Assembly: GCF_004364245.1 (NCBI RefSeq)
Contig: NZ_SOAV01000005.1
Coordinates: 248,001-312,000 of the forward strand
Length of the DNA: 64,000 nucleotides
Source: Streptomyces sp. BK208
GTDB taxonomy: Bacteria; Actinomycetota; Actinomycetes; Streptomycetales; Streptomycetaceae
Direction of reading: 5' to 3'
Notes under the pieces: model-generated
What the model was told of the DNA's origin: nothing
Database searches by the model: none
Seen by the model: only the letters and a program-made list of their open reading frames with translations
Made by a program: the position numbers and the translations under genes
Shown here: positions 1 to 8,312 of the stretch, one piece after another
How positions within the stretch are numbered: position 1 is the first letter of the stretch
Layout: each line of letters starts with the position of its first letter

Positions 1-1446
1 GGCGACCGCGACGACCTGTGCGTGGTCGGCGACGCCAGCCAGACCATCTATTCGTTCACGGGAGCAACCCCCGACCACCTGCTCGACTTCCGCAGCCGCC
101 ACCCCGGAGCCACCGTCGTCAAGCTGGTCCGCGACTACCGGTCGACCCCCCAGGTCGTCCACCTGGCCAACGGGCTGCTCGCCCAGGCCCGGGGCCGGGC
201 CGCCGATCACCGCCTGGAGCTGGTCTCCCAGCGTCCCGCGGGCACCGAGCCCGTCTACACCGAGTACACCGACGAACCGGCCGAGGCCGAGGGTGCGGCA
301 CGCCGTATCCGCGAGCTCATCGACTCGGGTGTCCCGGCCGCCGAGATCGCGGTCCTGTTCCGTACCAATTCCCAGTCGGAGACCTACGAGCAGGCGCTCG
401 CCGACGCCGGGGTCCCGTACCAGCTGCGGGGCGCGGAGCGCTTCTTCGACCGGCCCGAGGTGCGCAAGGCCGGCAGTGCCCTGCGGGCCGCGGCCCGCTT
501 CGGTGGCAACGACTCGCTCCTCGACGACGTCGTCGACCTGCCCTCGCAGGTGCGCGCGGTGCTGTCCGGGGAGGGCTGGACGACCGAGCCGCCGGCCGGG
601 TCGGGCGCCGTCCGCGAGCGCTGGGAGTCGCTGGCCGCCCTGGTCAGCCTGGCCCAGGACTTCGCCGCCGCCAGAGCCGGAGCCACGCTGGGCGATCTCG
701 TCGTGGAGCTCGACGAGCGGGCGGGTGCCCAGCACGCCCCGACGGTGCAGGGCGTCACCCTCGCCTCCCTGCACTCGGCCAAGGGACTGGAGTGGGACGT
801 CGTGTTCCTGGTCGGTGTCGCCGAGGGCATGATGCCGATCACCTACGCAAAGACCGACGAGCAGATCGAGGAGGAGCGTCGCCTCCTCTACGTCGGTGTC
901 ACCCGCGCGCGTGAACGCCTGCACCTGTCCTGGGCGCTGGCCCGGTCGCCCGGTGGCAGGCCGAGCCGCAGGCCCAGCCGCTTCCTGAAGGGGCTGCGGC
1001 CCGGTTCGGGCACGGTCGGCGGGCGAGTGGCCGCCGGGGGAGCCGGCGGGGTGGAGCGCGGCTTCCCCAGCGGTGGTGCTGCCGCGGTCGCCGCGCCGAG
1101 ACGGACCGGTCGGACGCCGGCCCGCTGCCGGGTCTGCGGGCGCACGCTCACCGACGCGGGCGAGATGAAACTGATGCGCTGCGAGGGCTGCCCGTCCGAC
1201 ATGGACGAAGGCGTCTACGAGCGGCTGCGCGAGTGGCGGGCGGTGCAGGCGGAACGCAGTGGGCAGCCCGCGTTCTGCGTCTTCACCGACAAGACTCTGA
1301 TGGCGATCGCCGAGTCCGTCCCGGACGACGAGCGGGAGCTGGCCCGGATCCCGGGAGTCGGGGCGCGCAAGCTGAACCGCTACGGAGCCGACGTGCTGGC
1401 CATCTGTGCAGGCCAGGAGGGAGTGGGGCTTGACGAGGACGACTGA
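1..1446 (+). CDS. uvrD2: UvrD2-type ATP-dependent DNA helicase, C-terminal part
   Basis: The frame is open from the first base, so the N-terminal Walker A part lies outside the window. What remains starts at helicase motif III (VVGDASQTIYSFTGA) and runs through motif IV (FRTNSQ), motif V (TLASLHSAKGLEWDVVF) and motif VI (RLLYVGVTRAR), the superfamily 1A 3'-5' helicase core. A four-cysteine cluster follows (CRVCG and MRCEGC, about nt 1123–1192), then an HRDC domain near the end (ARIPGVGARKLNRYG). HRDC plus tetracysteine is the signature of actinobacterial UvrD2, used in DNA repair. The stop codon lies just before the wblC promoter region. Family assignment is firm; the UvrD2 subtype is inferred from the C-terminal domains. 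Confidence 0.93.
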   Translation, partial: GDRDDLCVVGDASQTIYSFTGATPDHLLDFRSRHPGATVVKLVRDYRSTPQVVHLANGLLAQARGRAADHRLELVSQRPAGTEPVYTEYTDEPAEAEGAARRIRELIDSGVPAAEIAVLFRTNSQSETYEQALADAGVPYQLRGAERFFDRPEVRKAGSALRAAARFGGNDSLLDDVVDLPSQVRAVLSGEGWTTEPPAGSGAVRERWESLAALVSLAQDFAAARAGATLGDLVVELDERAGAQHAPTVQGVTLASLHSAKGLEWDVVFLVGVAEGMMPITYAKTDEQIEEERRLLYVGVTRARERLHLSWALARSPGGRPSRRPSRFLKGLRPGSGTVGGRVAAGGAGGVERGFPSGGAAAVAAPRRTGRTPARCRVCGRTLTDAGEMKLMRCEGCPSDMDEGVYERLREWRAVQAERSGQPAFCVFTDKTLMAIAESVPDDERELARIPGVGARKLNRYGADVLAICAGQEGVGLDEDD

Positions 1447-1459
1447 TGCGAACTCGTCG

Positions 1460-1499
1460 AAAAAATAGTTTGCGCATGCCCCGGGAATCCCCATAGGTT
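1460..1499 (+). promoter_or_regulatory. Putative wblC promoter with A-tract
   Basis: An A-run (1460–1465) sits just upstream of a possible -35 element TTGCGC (1470–1475). An 18-base spacer follows, then a -10-like TAGGTT (1494–1499). WhiB7/WblC autoregulated promoters carry an AT-rich element directly upstream of the -35, and such a tract is conspicuous in this GC-rich DNA. Position right after the helicase stop and ahead of the long wblC leader supports the call. The start site is not visible from sequence. Confidence 0.6.
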
Positions 1500-1610
1500 C
1501 TTGGTCACGGGAACAGCGGCCTTCCCGGAGGCCCTGAATCCGTGCTGTACTTGCATATCCGCGGACTGGTTCGTCCCAGTCCCCCGAGACGCCGAGAGGA
1601 GGCGAGCCCA

Positions 1611-1943
1611 GTGATCAGCATCGAGACCAGCTTCGTTGTCAGCTCCACCGCCAAAATGACCGATTGCTCGGCCGTCTCCCTGTGCATGCTCGGCGCTTCT
1701 CTCCCCGGCACCGGTCTGTCCGGCATTCGTGCCGTGCGTCCGGCTGCCGCCGCCGCTGCTCCTGCGGGCCTTCCCGTCCGCGAGCGCAATGAGCGACCGA
1801 CCAAGGCACTGGAAGCAGCAGTAGCGGCGCAGGCTCAGGCCTATGCCTTTACCGCGACCGGTGCCGGATTCCGGAAGCAGACGACGCAGCACCACCTGAT
1901 GTGGGCCTTCCGTGGGCCAGAACCCTGGAGTGATCCAGCCTGA
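1611..1943 (+). CDS. Upstream ORF in the wblC leader (regulatory peptide)
   Basis: A GTG start at 1611 follows a strong ribosome site (GAGAGGAGG, 1594–1602) and opens a 110-codon frame ending in TGA at 1941–1943. The product resembles no protein family: it begins MISIETSFVVSSTAKMTD and holds an alanine run and an arginine-rich stretch. whiB7 leaders in mycobacteria, and wblC leaders in Streptomyces, contain an upstream ORF whose slowed translation under ribosome-targeting antibiotics prevents termination before the main gene. The intrinsic terminator 24 bases after this stop fits that model. A longer frame from ATG 1542 exists but has no comparable ribosome site. Confidence 0.72.
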   Translation: MISIETSFVVSSTAKMTDCSAVSLCMLGASLPGTGLSGIRAVRPAAAAAAPAGLPVRERNERPTKALEAAVAAQAQAYAFTATGAGFRKQTTQHHLMWAFRGPEPWSDPA

Positions 1944-1956
1944 TCGTCGATCAGGC
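1938..1956 (+). promoter_or_regulatory. Hairpin over the uORF stop codon
   Basis: GCCTGATCG (1938–1946) and CGATCAGGC (1948–1956) form a perfect inverted repeat with a one-base centre, so in RNA probably an 8-bp stem with a 3-base loop. The uORF stop codon (1941–1943) lies inside the 5' arm. A ribosome stalled or terminating there would disrupt it. It may take part in the choice between terminator and read-through structures; that role is inferred. Confidence 0.5.
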
Positions 1957-1966
1957 CGGCGCCTTC

Positions 1967-2008
1967 AGGGCCGCGGAACCCCACCCGGGATCCGCGGCCC
2001 TTCTGTTT
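1967..2008 (+). terminator. Intrinsic attenuator upstream of wblC
   Basis: A perfect 11-bp stem (1967–1977 with 1991–2001, arms AGGGCCGCGGA / TCCGCGGCCCT) has a 13-base loop and is followed by TCTGTTTG. It lies between the upstream ORF and wblC on the same strand, about 110 bases before the wblC start. It is therefore a premature terminator rather than the end of a separate unit. Confidence 0.8.
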
Positions 2009-2118
2009 GCCCCTGAACGGGGGCGACAGCACGAAGGAGCCTCGGGACAAGAAAAGAACCCGGTACCAAGCCGCCCCCCGGCCAACCGGCCGGAACGACC
2101 AGACGAGGAAGACCACTC

Positions 2119-2487
2119 GTGCAACTCGAAGCGCACGCCCCGTCCGTACCGCCTTCCGACTCGATCCCCAAGCCCTGTTCCACGGAGGACTCCACCTTGA
2201 CCCCGCTCACCGCGCTCACCGCGCTCGACGACGCCATCGAGAACCTGGGCGTGCCCGTTCCCTGCCGGTCCTACGACCCGGAGGTCTTCTTCGCCGAGTC
2301 GCCGGCGGACGTCGAGTACGCCAAGTCCCTCTGCCGCACCTGCCCGCTGGTCGAGGCATGCCTCGCCGGTGCCAAGGAGCGGCGTGAGCCCTGGGGTGTC
2401 TGGGGTGGGGAGCTGTTCGTCCAGGGTGTCGTCGTAGCCCGCAAGCGGCCTCGTGGCCGCCCGCGCAAGAACCCGGTTTCCGCATGA
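2119..2487 (+). CDS. wblC: WhiB-family regulator WblC (WhiB7 orthologue)
   Basis: 122-residue iron-sulfur transcription factor that binds the primary sigma factor and activates intrinsic antibiotic-resistance genes. The four cluster cysteines are C49, C72, C75 and C81 (CRTCPLVEAC). The turn GVWGGE follows near residues 93–98, and an AT-hook-like RGRPRK near the C-terminus is the hallmark of WhiB7/WblC. The GTG start at 2119 has GAGGAAG upstream. A TTG at 2197 (codon 27) has a strong GGAGG eight bases upstream and would give a 96-residue protein closer to typical WhiB7 length, so the start is uncertain. Expression is probably set by the attenuated leader described at 1460–2008. Confidence 0.93.
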   Translation: MQLEAHAPSVPPSDSIPKPCSTEDSTLTPLTALTALDDAIENLGVPVPCRSYDPEVFFAESPADVEYAKSLCRTCPLVEACLAGAKERREPWGVWGGELFVQGVVVARKRPRGRPRKNPVSA

Positions 2488-2807
2488 ACACCGCAGGCAC
2501 GATCGACCGTCCCCTCACGTACGACCCCCAGAAGCAGGCCCCGATGAAGCCGTCCACCCACGACATCGCAGGCTCCGCGCCTGAAGACTTCACCACCACC
2601 GGCGCGAAGGACTCGCGCCAGAACAGGACCCGTGAAATGCAACTCATCCCAGAAGCCCTGGCACGTGCGCATATGCACGACCGCCTGCACGAGGCAGAGC
2701 AGGAACGCCGGGCGCTGCGCCTGGTGGCGGCTCGCCGGATGCAGCGACGGGCGGAGCGCGCCTCGAAGCGTGCTCGGCGTGCGCTGGCCATGGCGGTCAT
2801 GCAGTAA
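2484..2807 (+). CDS. Small hypothetical protein coupled to wblC
   Basis: 107 residues. Its ATG overlaps the wblC stop (ATGA), so it is translationally coupled and in the wblC operon. The N-terminal half is polar and disordered-looking. The C-terminal half, from about residue 50, is a helix rich in Arg, Glu and Ala (LHEAEQERRALRLVAARRM), likely basic and possibly nucleic-acid or ribosome binding. I recognise no family. Co-expression with an antibiotic-response regulator is the only functional hint. Confidence 0.7.
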   Translation: MNTAGTIDRPLTYDPQKQAPMKPSTHDIAGSAPEDFTTTGAKDSRQNRTREMQLIPEALARAHMHDRLHEAEQERRALRLVAARRMQRRAERASKRARRALAMAVMQ

Positions 2808-2874
2808 GGCGGTCATGCAGTGATCGCCACACCGGAAGCGGTGGTCTCCCGACGGGGGACGAAACTCGGCACCC

Positions 2875-2906
2875 GGGGGCCGGTCCGTTCGAACGGACCG
2901 GCCCCC
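2875..2906. terminator. Bidirectional terminator
   Basis: A perfect 32-base palindrome (16-base arm GGGGGCCGGTCCGTTC and its complement) lies between the converging wblC operon and the ABC1-kinase gene whose stop is at 2930. It can fold identically on both strands. Confidence 0.85.
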
Positions 2907-2929
2907 ACCGTGCGTTCGGCTCCGGTGGA

Positions 2930-4345
2930 TCAGGCCTCCGCGGCCGTCTCCTCCACCTCGTACGCGTCCTCGCCCTCTTCGACGGCGTCCCGGCCCGCTT
3001 CCTCGGTCTCGTCCTCGACGGCGAAGCCCACCAGCCACTCCTCCAGCTCGTCGCGCAGCCGGACCGTGGCCCCCAGCTGGCACAGCACTCCGATGGTGCT
3101 CAGCGTCACGCGGTGGATCAGCAGATACGCCGGCGGCAGGTTGAGCTGCTTGGCCAGCTGGTACGCCGGGGAGCGGGGGTCACCGATGCGGGCGGCCTGA
3201 CTGCGCATCCAGCCGCGGGTGAAGGTGAACGCGTCGGCCCTGGCCGGCTCGATGATGGGCAGGAGGTAGTCGAGAACGGCGTCGGGGTCGAGCTCTATCG
3301 ATTCCTTGACGAAGCCCTCCGTCCGGAGCATCTCGTAGACGGCCTCCGCGTCGCCGTCCAGCGTCATGCGCAAGGCCTCGCCGATGGGCTCCGGCAGACC
3401 GCCCGGGAGGCGGTCGACCGTACCGAAGTCCAGCACGCCCAGACGCCAGTCGTCCTCGCCCAGGGGCCCGCCGGGCAGCAGGCGGAAGTTGCCGGGGTGC
3501 GGGTCGGCGTGCAGCAGGCCGGTGCGCGCCGGGCCCGAGAAGAGGAAGTGGGCCAGCAGCTGGCCGGCCCGGTCCCGCTGCTCCTGCGTGCCCTTCGAGA
3601 TGATCTCCGACATTGGGATGCCGTCGATCCACTCGGTGATCAGCACCTGCTCGCACTGGTGGACGACGTCCGGCACCACGATGTCCGGGTCGCCGGCGAA
3701 GACCTCGGCGTGGGTCCGCTGGGCGTCGGCCTCCAGGTCGTAGTCCAGCTCCTCCGAGACCCGGTCCTTCAGCTCCGTGATCAGCGGCTTGATGTCCATG
3801 CCGGGGACCAGCGGACCGAGCAGGCGGGCGAAGCGGCTGAGCTGGTTCAGGTCGGACAGCAGCGCCTCACCGGCACCCGGATACTGCACCTTGACCGCCA
3901 CTTCGCGGCCGTCGTGCCACACCCCGCGGTGCACCTGGCCGATCGAGGCGGCCGCGGAGGGCTTGTCCTCGAATTCCAGGAACAGCTCCTGCCAGTCCTC
4001 GCCGAGCCGCTGCGCGAGCACGGAGTGCACCGTGCGCGTCGGCATCGGCGGCGCCGCCTCCTGCAGCTTGGTCAGTGCTGCCCGGTAGGGGCCGGCGACC
4101 TCCTCGGGCAGTGCGGACTCGAAGACGGACAGGGCCTGCCCGAACTTCATCGCCCCGCCCTTGAGCTCGCCCAGCACCTTGAACAGCTGCTCCGCGGTGC
4201 GCTGCTGCAGCTGCTGGCCGACGATCTCCGCGGACTCGCCCACGATTCGCTTGCCGAGCCCCCAGGTGGCCCGCCCGGCGAAGCCGAGCGGGAGCGCGGC
4301 GAGCTTGGCGGTCCGGGTGACCGCCTTGCGCGGAAGATCAGACAT
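2930..4345 (-). CDS. ABC1/UbiB-family atypical protein kinase
   Basis: 471 residues starting at MSDLPRKAV, with GGAGGACGC directly upstream of the ATG. It shows the ABC1/UbiB signature: the KxGQ motif (GGAMKFGQALSV), the Ala-rich loop (ASIGQVHRGVW), the catalytic lysine (VAVKVQYPG), then HADPHPGNFR and LDFGTVDRLP for the catalytic and metal-binding loops. Family members are ATPases or kinase-like proteins tied to quinone biosynthesis or lipid homeostasis; the substrate here is unknown. The C-terminus is strongly acidic. The start overlaps the stop of the ThiF-like gene by 8 bases, so the two are coupled. Confidence 0.9.
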   Translation of the reverse strand: MSDLPRKAVTRTAKLAALPLGFAGRATWGLGKRIVGESAEIVGQQLQQRTAEQLFKVLGELKGGAMKFGQALSVFESALPEEVAGPYRAALTKLQEAAPPMPTRTVHSVLAQRLGEDWQELFLEFEDKPSAAASIGQVHRGVWHDGREVAVKVQYPGAGEALLSDLNQLSRFARLLGPLVPGMDIKPLITELKDRVSEELDYDLEADAQRTHAEVFAGDPDIVVPDVVHQCEQVLITEWIDGIPMSEIISKGTQEQRDRAGQLLAHFLFSGPARTGLLHADPHPGNFRLLPGGPLGEDDWRLGVLDFGTVDRLPGGLPEPIGEALRMTLDGDAEAVYEMLRTEGFVKESIELDPDAVLDYLLPIIEPARADAFTFTRGWMRSQAARIGDPRSPAYQLAKQLNLPPAYLLIHRVTLSTIGVLCQLGATVRLRDELEEWLVGFAVEDETEEAGRDAVEEGEDAYEVEETAAEA

Positions 4346-5552
4346 GCGTCCTCCAAGTCCCAGCCGGCCGCGCCGGTTCCGCCTCGTGGCGTGCTTCCGC
4401 TGACGGCCCTTGCCCAGCCATTGTCGCGCGCCACCCCCCGTCCTCGGGGATGTGTTCCTGCTTACCTTTTCCGGCGGCCCCGCAGGGGCACGCGGGGTGC
4501 GCCCGGACCGGCCGCAGCTGCCAGCACAGCCCGGGCAGCGAGACCTCCCAGCGTGCACCGGTGCCCGACGGCGTCCGGCCGTCCAGGAAGGCGAGCGCCT
4601 GGGCCGCCGCGAACCCCGCGACGGTCGTCGCGAGCGTGAGGTCGCAGGGCGGCACGCGGCGCTGCCGACCGGAGCGCCACTGCGCCACCAGCCGCGGCCA
4701 GGCCGGGTCCCGGTCGGTGCGGTCCGCGTGCAGGCAACCGGCGCACCCCGTCTCACCGGGCAGGACGAGCGGGCCGACCACACCGGTGCCCTCCACGACA
4801 CCGGCGTACAGGTGGGGCGTGCCCGAGGCCATGAGGGGTTCCGCGGCGGCGGGGTCGGGTGCGTGCACCGCCACGTCGTTGCGCGGAGTGAGGACCACCA
4901 GGGAGAAACCCGGGACGTCCTCCTCGGGCGGGGTCGCCGGGCTCCGGCGCGACGGCCGGTCGGGAGCGGCCCGGCGGACGACCCGACGGGCGCTCTCGTC
5001 CCGGCGGTCGCCGACCGACTCGGCGGGCAGGCCGCCCGGTGCGACGTCCCACGGTTCGACGCGGCCGCCGTCGCGCACGTCGATATCGCCGACGCCCGCG
5101 CCCGACAGCACACCGGCCAGCACCGCGCCCACCCGTCCCGCGCCCCGCACCCCCACCCGCAGGGCGCCCCGGGCCGCCAGGTGTCTCATCGCGCCGCCCG
5201 GCTCCGAGGTGGTCAGGGACAGGGAGGCCACGTCGGGACGGAGCCGGTCGAGGACCTCCTTCTTCTTCCGCAGGGCGTCGGCGGCCGGCCCGCCGCCCCG
5301 GGAGTCGTCGAGGAGGCCGGCCCGCGCCAGGCGCTCCACGACCCGGTCCACGTGTCCTTCCGGCAGGTCCATGCGGTGTCCCGCCTCGCGCAGCAGGGCG
5401 GGGCCACGGGTGCCGTTGAGCAGTTCGAGGAAGCTGCCCGTTGCCGTGTCCACCGGGGCCAGCGTCAGCGCGTGCGCCGGAGTCATTCCGAACTGCACGG
5501 TGTTCAGATCGCGCCAGCCGCGCCTGAGCGCGGGCTTGACCATCGGATGCAT
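4338..5552 (-). CDS. ThiF/E1-like protein with RRE-like N-terminus (TOMM cyclodehydratase-type)
   Basis: 404 residues starting MHPMVKPALRRGWRDL. Residues 1–85 resemble the winged-helix leader-recognition region of azole-type RiPP cyclodehydratases. A Rossmann-like E1 fold follows (GVRGAGRVGAVLAGVLSG then DIDVRDGGRVEPWDVA), and a zinc-site candidate (CAGC plus CPC) lies in the C-terminal third. The canonical E1 Arg/Asn adenylation residues and catalytic cysteine are not evident, so it may bind peptide rather than activate it. No YcaO or precursor gene is nearby. It is the first gene of a two-gene unit with the ABC1 kinase. Function is unknown; alternatives are a lone ThiF homologue or a partner-recognition protein. 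Confidence 0.75.
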   Translation of the reverse strand: MHPMVKPALRRGWRDLNTVQFGMTPAHALTLAPVDTATGSFLELLNGTRGPALLREAGHRMDLPEGHVDRVVERLARAGLLDDSRGGGPAADALRKKKEVLDRLRPDVASLSLTTSEPGGAMRHLAARGALRVGVRGAGRVGAVLAGVLSGAGVGDIDVRDGGRVEPWDVAPGGLPAESVGDRRDESARRVVRRAAPDRPSRRSPATPPEEDVPGFSLVVLTPRNDVAVHAPDPAAAEPLMASGTPHLYAGVVEGTGVVGPLVLPGETGCAGCLHADRTDRDPAWPRLVAQWRSGRQRRVPPCDLTLATTVAGFAAAQALAFLDGRTPSGTGARWEVSLPGLCWQLRPVRAHPACPCGAAGKGKQEHIPEDGGWRATMAGQGPSAEARHEAEPARPAGTWRTHV

Positions 5553-5825
5553 GGCAGGTCCCCCGTATGTCTTCCAGTGTCTTGCGGGCTTCGCGGTTCT
5601 TCGCCGGTCGGTCGGGACTCGCCGGCGGTCGCGAGTCCGGCGGCGGTCGGGAATCCGGCGGCGAGTGCCAGCATGCCCGGATCCGCGATGGGGCGTCGAA
5701 AGTTGTCCACAGGCGGTGGGTGTTCGTCGTACGAATCGCCGCACCTCCGGCAGGACGGGTGGCGGATCGGCACCGAAGCGTCCCGGAGCCGGGACTTCCC
5801 CGGGTGCAGCGGGTAACGTCGTGGC

Positions 5826-6422
5826 GTGTCCGCCGACCCACTGCACCGTGCCGGGGCGCACCCGCGCACACCCACGAATCCGCCGCCGAGCGGCTCGGGC
5901 GCGAGCGCGATCGAGGTGCGCAGGAGCACCCGGCGACGCCGGACGGTATCCGCGTACCGCGAGGGCGATCGGACCGTCGTGCTGATCCCCGCCCGGATGT
6001 CCGAGGCGGAGGAGCGACGCTGGGTGAGCGTCATGCTGGACAAGCTGGCCGCGCAGGAGAGCAAGCGCGTCCTCGGCGACGCCGAGCTGGCCGAGCGCGC
6101 GGAGCGCCTGTCGGGGCAGTACTTCGAGGGTCGGGCCCGGCCCGCCTCGGTCCGCTGGGTCACCAACCAGAACACCCGCTGGGGCTCGTGCACCCCGTCC
6201 GAGGGAAGCATCCGGCTGTCGCACCGTCTCCAGGGCATGCCCGAGTACGTCATCGACTACGTCCTCCTGCACGAGCTGGCGCACCTGCTGGTCCCCGGGC
6301 ACGGGCCACGGTTCTGGCGGCTCCTGGAGTCCTATCCGCGCACCGAGCGAGCCAGGGGCTACCTGGAGGGCGTGGTCGCCGCGGACCGGCTGCCGCACGT
6401 GCCCGGCGCCCGCAACGAGTAG
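5826..6422 (+). CDS. YgjP-type (M48-like) zinc metallopeptidase
   Basis: 198 residues from a GTG start. The C-terminal half carries the YgjP/DUF45 signature: NQNTRWGSCTPSEGSIRLS, then the zinc-binding HELAHLLVPGHGPRFW with the HExxH pair and a downstream histidine. The N-terminal 40 residues are Pro/Ala/Arg-rich and may be wrongly included. It is divergent from the ThiF-like gene, with about 270 bases of GC-rich intergenic DNA containing short repeats of a CGGCGG type. Physiological substrate unknown. Confidence 0.85.
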   Translation: MSADPLHRAGAHPRTPTNPPPSGSGASAIEVRRSTRRRRTVSAYREGDRTVVLIPARMSEAEERRWVSVMLDKLAAQESKRVLGDAELAERAERLSGQYFEGRARPASVRWVTNQNTRWGSCTPSEGSIRLSHRLQGMPEYVIDYVLLHELAHLLVPGHGPRFWRLLESYPRTERARGYLEGVVAADRLPHVPGARNE

Positions 6423-6559
6423 CGCGCGGACCCGGCGGGGCGCCCGCCACGGTCCCGCACGGGTTTCGTACCGGCTCCGTACCGGCTGTCTCCGGTGTCG
6501 GTGTTTGCCGTTAGCCTGTCGCGACGCACTCGCATTCGGATGGGGGACGGTCGTAACGC

Positions 6560-8299
6560 ATGGCCAGGGAATTCCAACGCGGCCACAAGGCCAGGATCAG
6601 TGACCTCACCGCGGGCACGGATCTGTACGTAGGCGTGCAGATCTCCGGCCCCGGGCTGAGCTTCGACATCAGCTGCTTCGGCCTCGACGCCGACGAGCGG
6701 TTGTCGGACGACCGGTACTTCGTGTTCTTCAACCAGCCGAAGACACCCGAGGAGTCCATCCAGCTCCTGGGTGCGCAGGCGGGTGACACGGAGTCCTTCC
6801 GGGTCACCCTCGACAAGATCCCCCAGCAGATCCAGAAGCTGTCCTTCACCGCGACGATCGACGGCGCGGGACAGATGTCGCAGGTGGGGCCCGGGTACAT
6901 CCGGATCGTCGCGGGCGGCGAGGAGGTGGCCCGGTACCCGTTCAGCGGTGCGGAGTTCTCCACCGAGCGTGCCGTGATGCTGGGTGACTTCTATCTGAAG
7001 GACGTGTGGCGGTTCGCCGCCGTCGGGCAGGGTTTCGACGGCGGTCTCGACGCACTGCTGAGGAACTTCGGCGGTGAGGTGGCCGAGGAAGAGGCGCCCG
7101 CCCCGCAGCAGGCGCAGCAGGCGCAGACCGGGGCCGCGCCGGGCTTCGCCCCGCCCGCCCAGGCCTCGGCGCCGCCGTCCTTCGGTGCGCCCGCCGCCCC
7201 CGCCGCCCCCGCTCCGCAGCCCGCCGCGCAGGGTTTCGCCCCTCCCGCCGCGCCGCCGCCCGCTCCGGCTCCGGCTCCCGCCCCCGCGGCCGGTCCGGAC
7301 GTGCACGCCGCGCAGACCATCGTGGCGCCGATACACACCCCGCCCGGCGGCGCCCCGGTGCCGCCCCCGTCCCCGGCACCCGCGCCGTACGGCCAGCCGG
7401 GCGGACCCGGCCAGCCGTCGCCGTACGGCCAGGTGCCCGGGCAGACCGCTCCGCCGCCCCCCGGTTACGGCGGGCCCCAGGCTCCCCAGACCCCGCCCCC
7501 GCCGCCCGGCTACGGTCAGCCGGCCGCGCCCCCCGGCTACGGGCAGCCCACCCTGCCTCCGGGCTACGGCCAGCCGGCGCCGCCCCCCGGTTACGGCCAG
7601 CAGCCCCCTCAGGGCATGCCGCAGGGCGCACCGCAGGGTGCCGGTGTGACCGCGGCGCTCCAGCAGTACCGGGAGACCGCGACCGGGCAGCGCTGGACAC
7701 AGCAGAACAAGAAGCTGGTCCGCGTCGACCTCGGAGCGGAGGGCCTGCCCGTGCTCGCCCGGCAGGGCAGCATGGTGCTCTACCAGGGCAAGGTCGACTT
7801 CAGCTACAAGGGCGCCGGGTTCGCCGGCCGGGTCGTGGGCAACGCGACCGGCCAGGAGATGCAGCTGATGCGCTGTACCGGCAAGGGGCAGGTCTTCCTC
7901 GCGGACAACTCCGCGATGCTGCACCCCATCGAGCTCCAGGGCGACGCCGTGTGCGTCTCCGCGGAGAACGTCCTGGCCTTCGACGAGAGCCTCCACTACG
8001 AGGTGCGCCGCATCGAGGGGCACGGGATTCCCGGCGGTGCGCTGTTCACGATGCAGTTCCAGGGCACCGGCACCATCGTCGTCAAGACCCGCGGGGTGCC
8101 CGTGGTGCTGCCGGTCACGCCCACCACGTTCGCCGACTGCAACGCCGTGGTCGCCTGGTCCGCCGCAGCCCAGGTCGTGGTCTCCAGCCAGGTGCGCATG
8201 CGCCGCAACTCCTACGCGGGCGACACGGGCGAGAGCGTCAACCTGCAGTTCCGGGCCGCTCCCGGCAGCTTCGTCGTCGTCCAGCCGTACGAGATCTGA
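6560..8299 (+). CDS. TerD-domain / AIM24-domain fusion protein
   Basis: 579 residues in three parts. Residues 1–180 are a TerD (tellurite/stress, calcium-binding) domain, with LYVGVQISGPGLSFDISCFGLDADERL and DDRYFVFFNQPKTPEESI giving the typical Asp-rich site. Residues 180–360 are a low-complexity Pro/Ala/Gly/Tyr/Gln linker with repeated PPPGYGQP units. Residues 370–579 are an AIM24/TIGR00266 β-barrel domain. The gene starts a three-gene run of AIM24 proteins. TerD proteins act in stress and membrane-associated processes in Streptomyces. The fusion implies that the AIM24 barrels and TerD work in one complex. Confidence 0.92.
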   Translation: MAREFQRGHKARISDLTAGTDLYVGVQISGPGLSFDISCFGLDADERLSDDRYFVFFNQPKTPEESIQLLGAQAGDTESFRVTLDKIPQQIQKLSFTATIDGAGQMSQVGPGYIRIVAGGEEVARYPFSGAEFSTERAVMLGDFYLKDVWRFAAVGQGFDGGLDALLRNFGGEVAEEEAPAPQQAQQAQTGAAPGFAPPAQASAPPSFGAPAAPAAPAPQPAAQGFAPPAAPPPAPAPAPAPAAGPDVHAAQTIVAPIHTPPGGAPVPPPSPAPAPYGQPGGPGQPSPYGQVPGQTAPPPPGYGGPQAPQTPPPPPGYGQPAAPPGYGQPTLPPGYGQPAPPPGYGQQPPQGMPQGAPQGAGVTAALQQYRETATGQRWTQQNKKLVRVDLGAEGLPVLARQGSMVLYQGKVDFSYKGAGFAGRVVGNATGQEMQLMRCTGKGQVFLADNSAMLHPIELQGDAVCVSAENVLAFDESLHYEVRRIEGHGIPGGALFTMQFQGTGTIVVKTRGVPVVLPVTPTTFADCNAVVAWSAAAQVVVSSQVRMRRNSYAGDTGESVNLQFRAAPGSFVVVQPYEI

Positions 8300-8312
8300 G
8301 GGAGAGCCCGAC

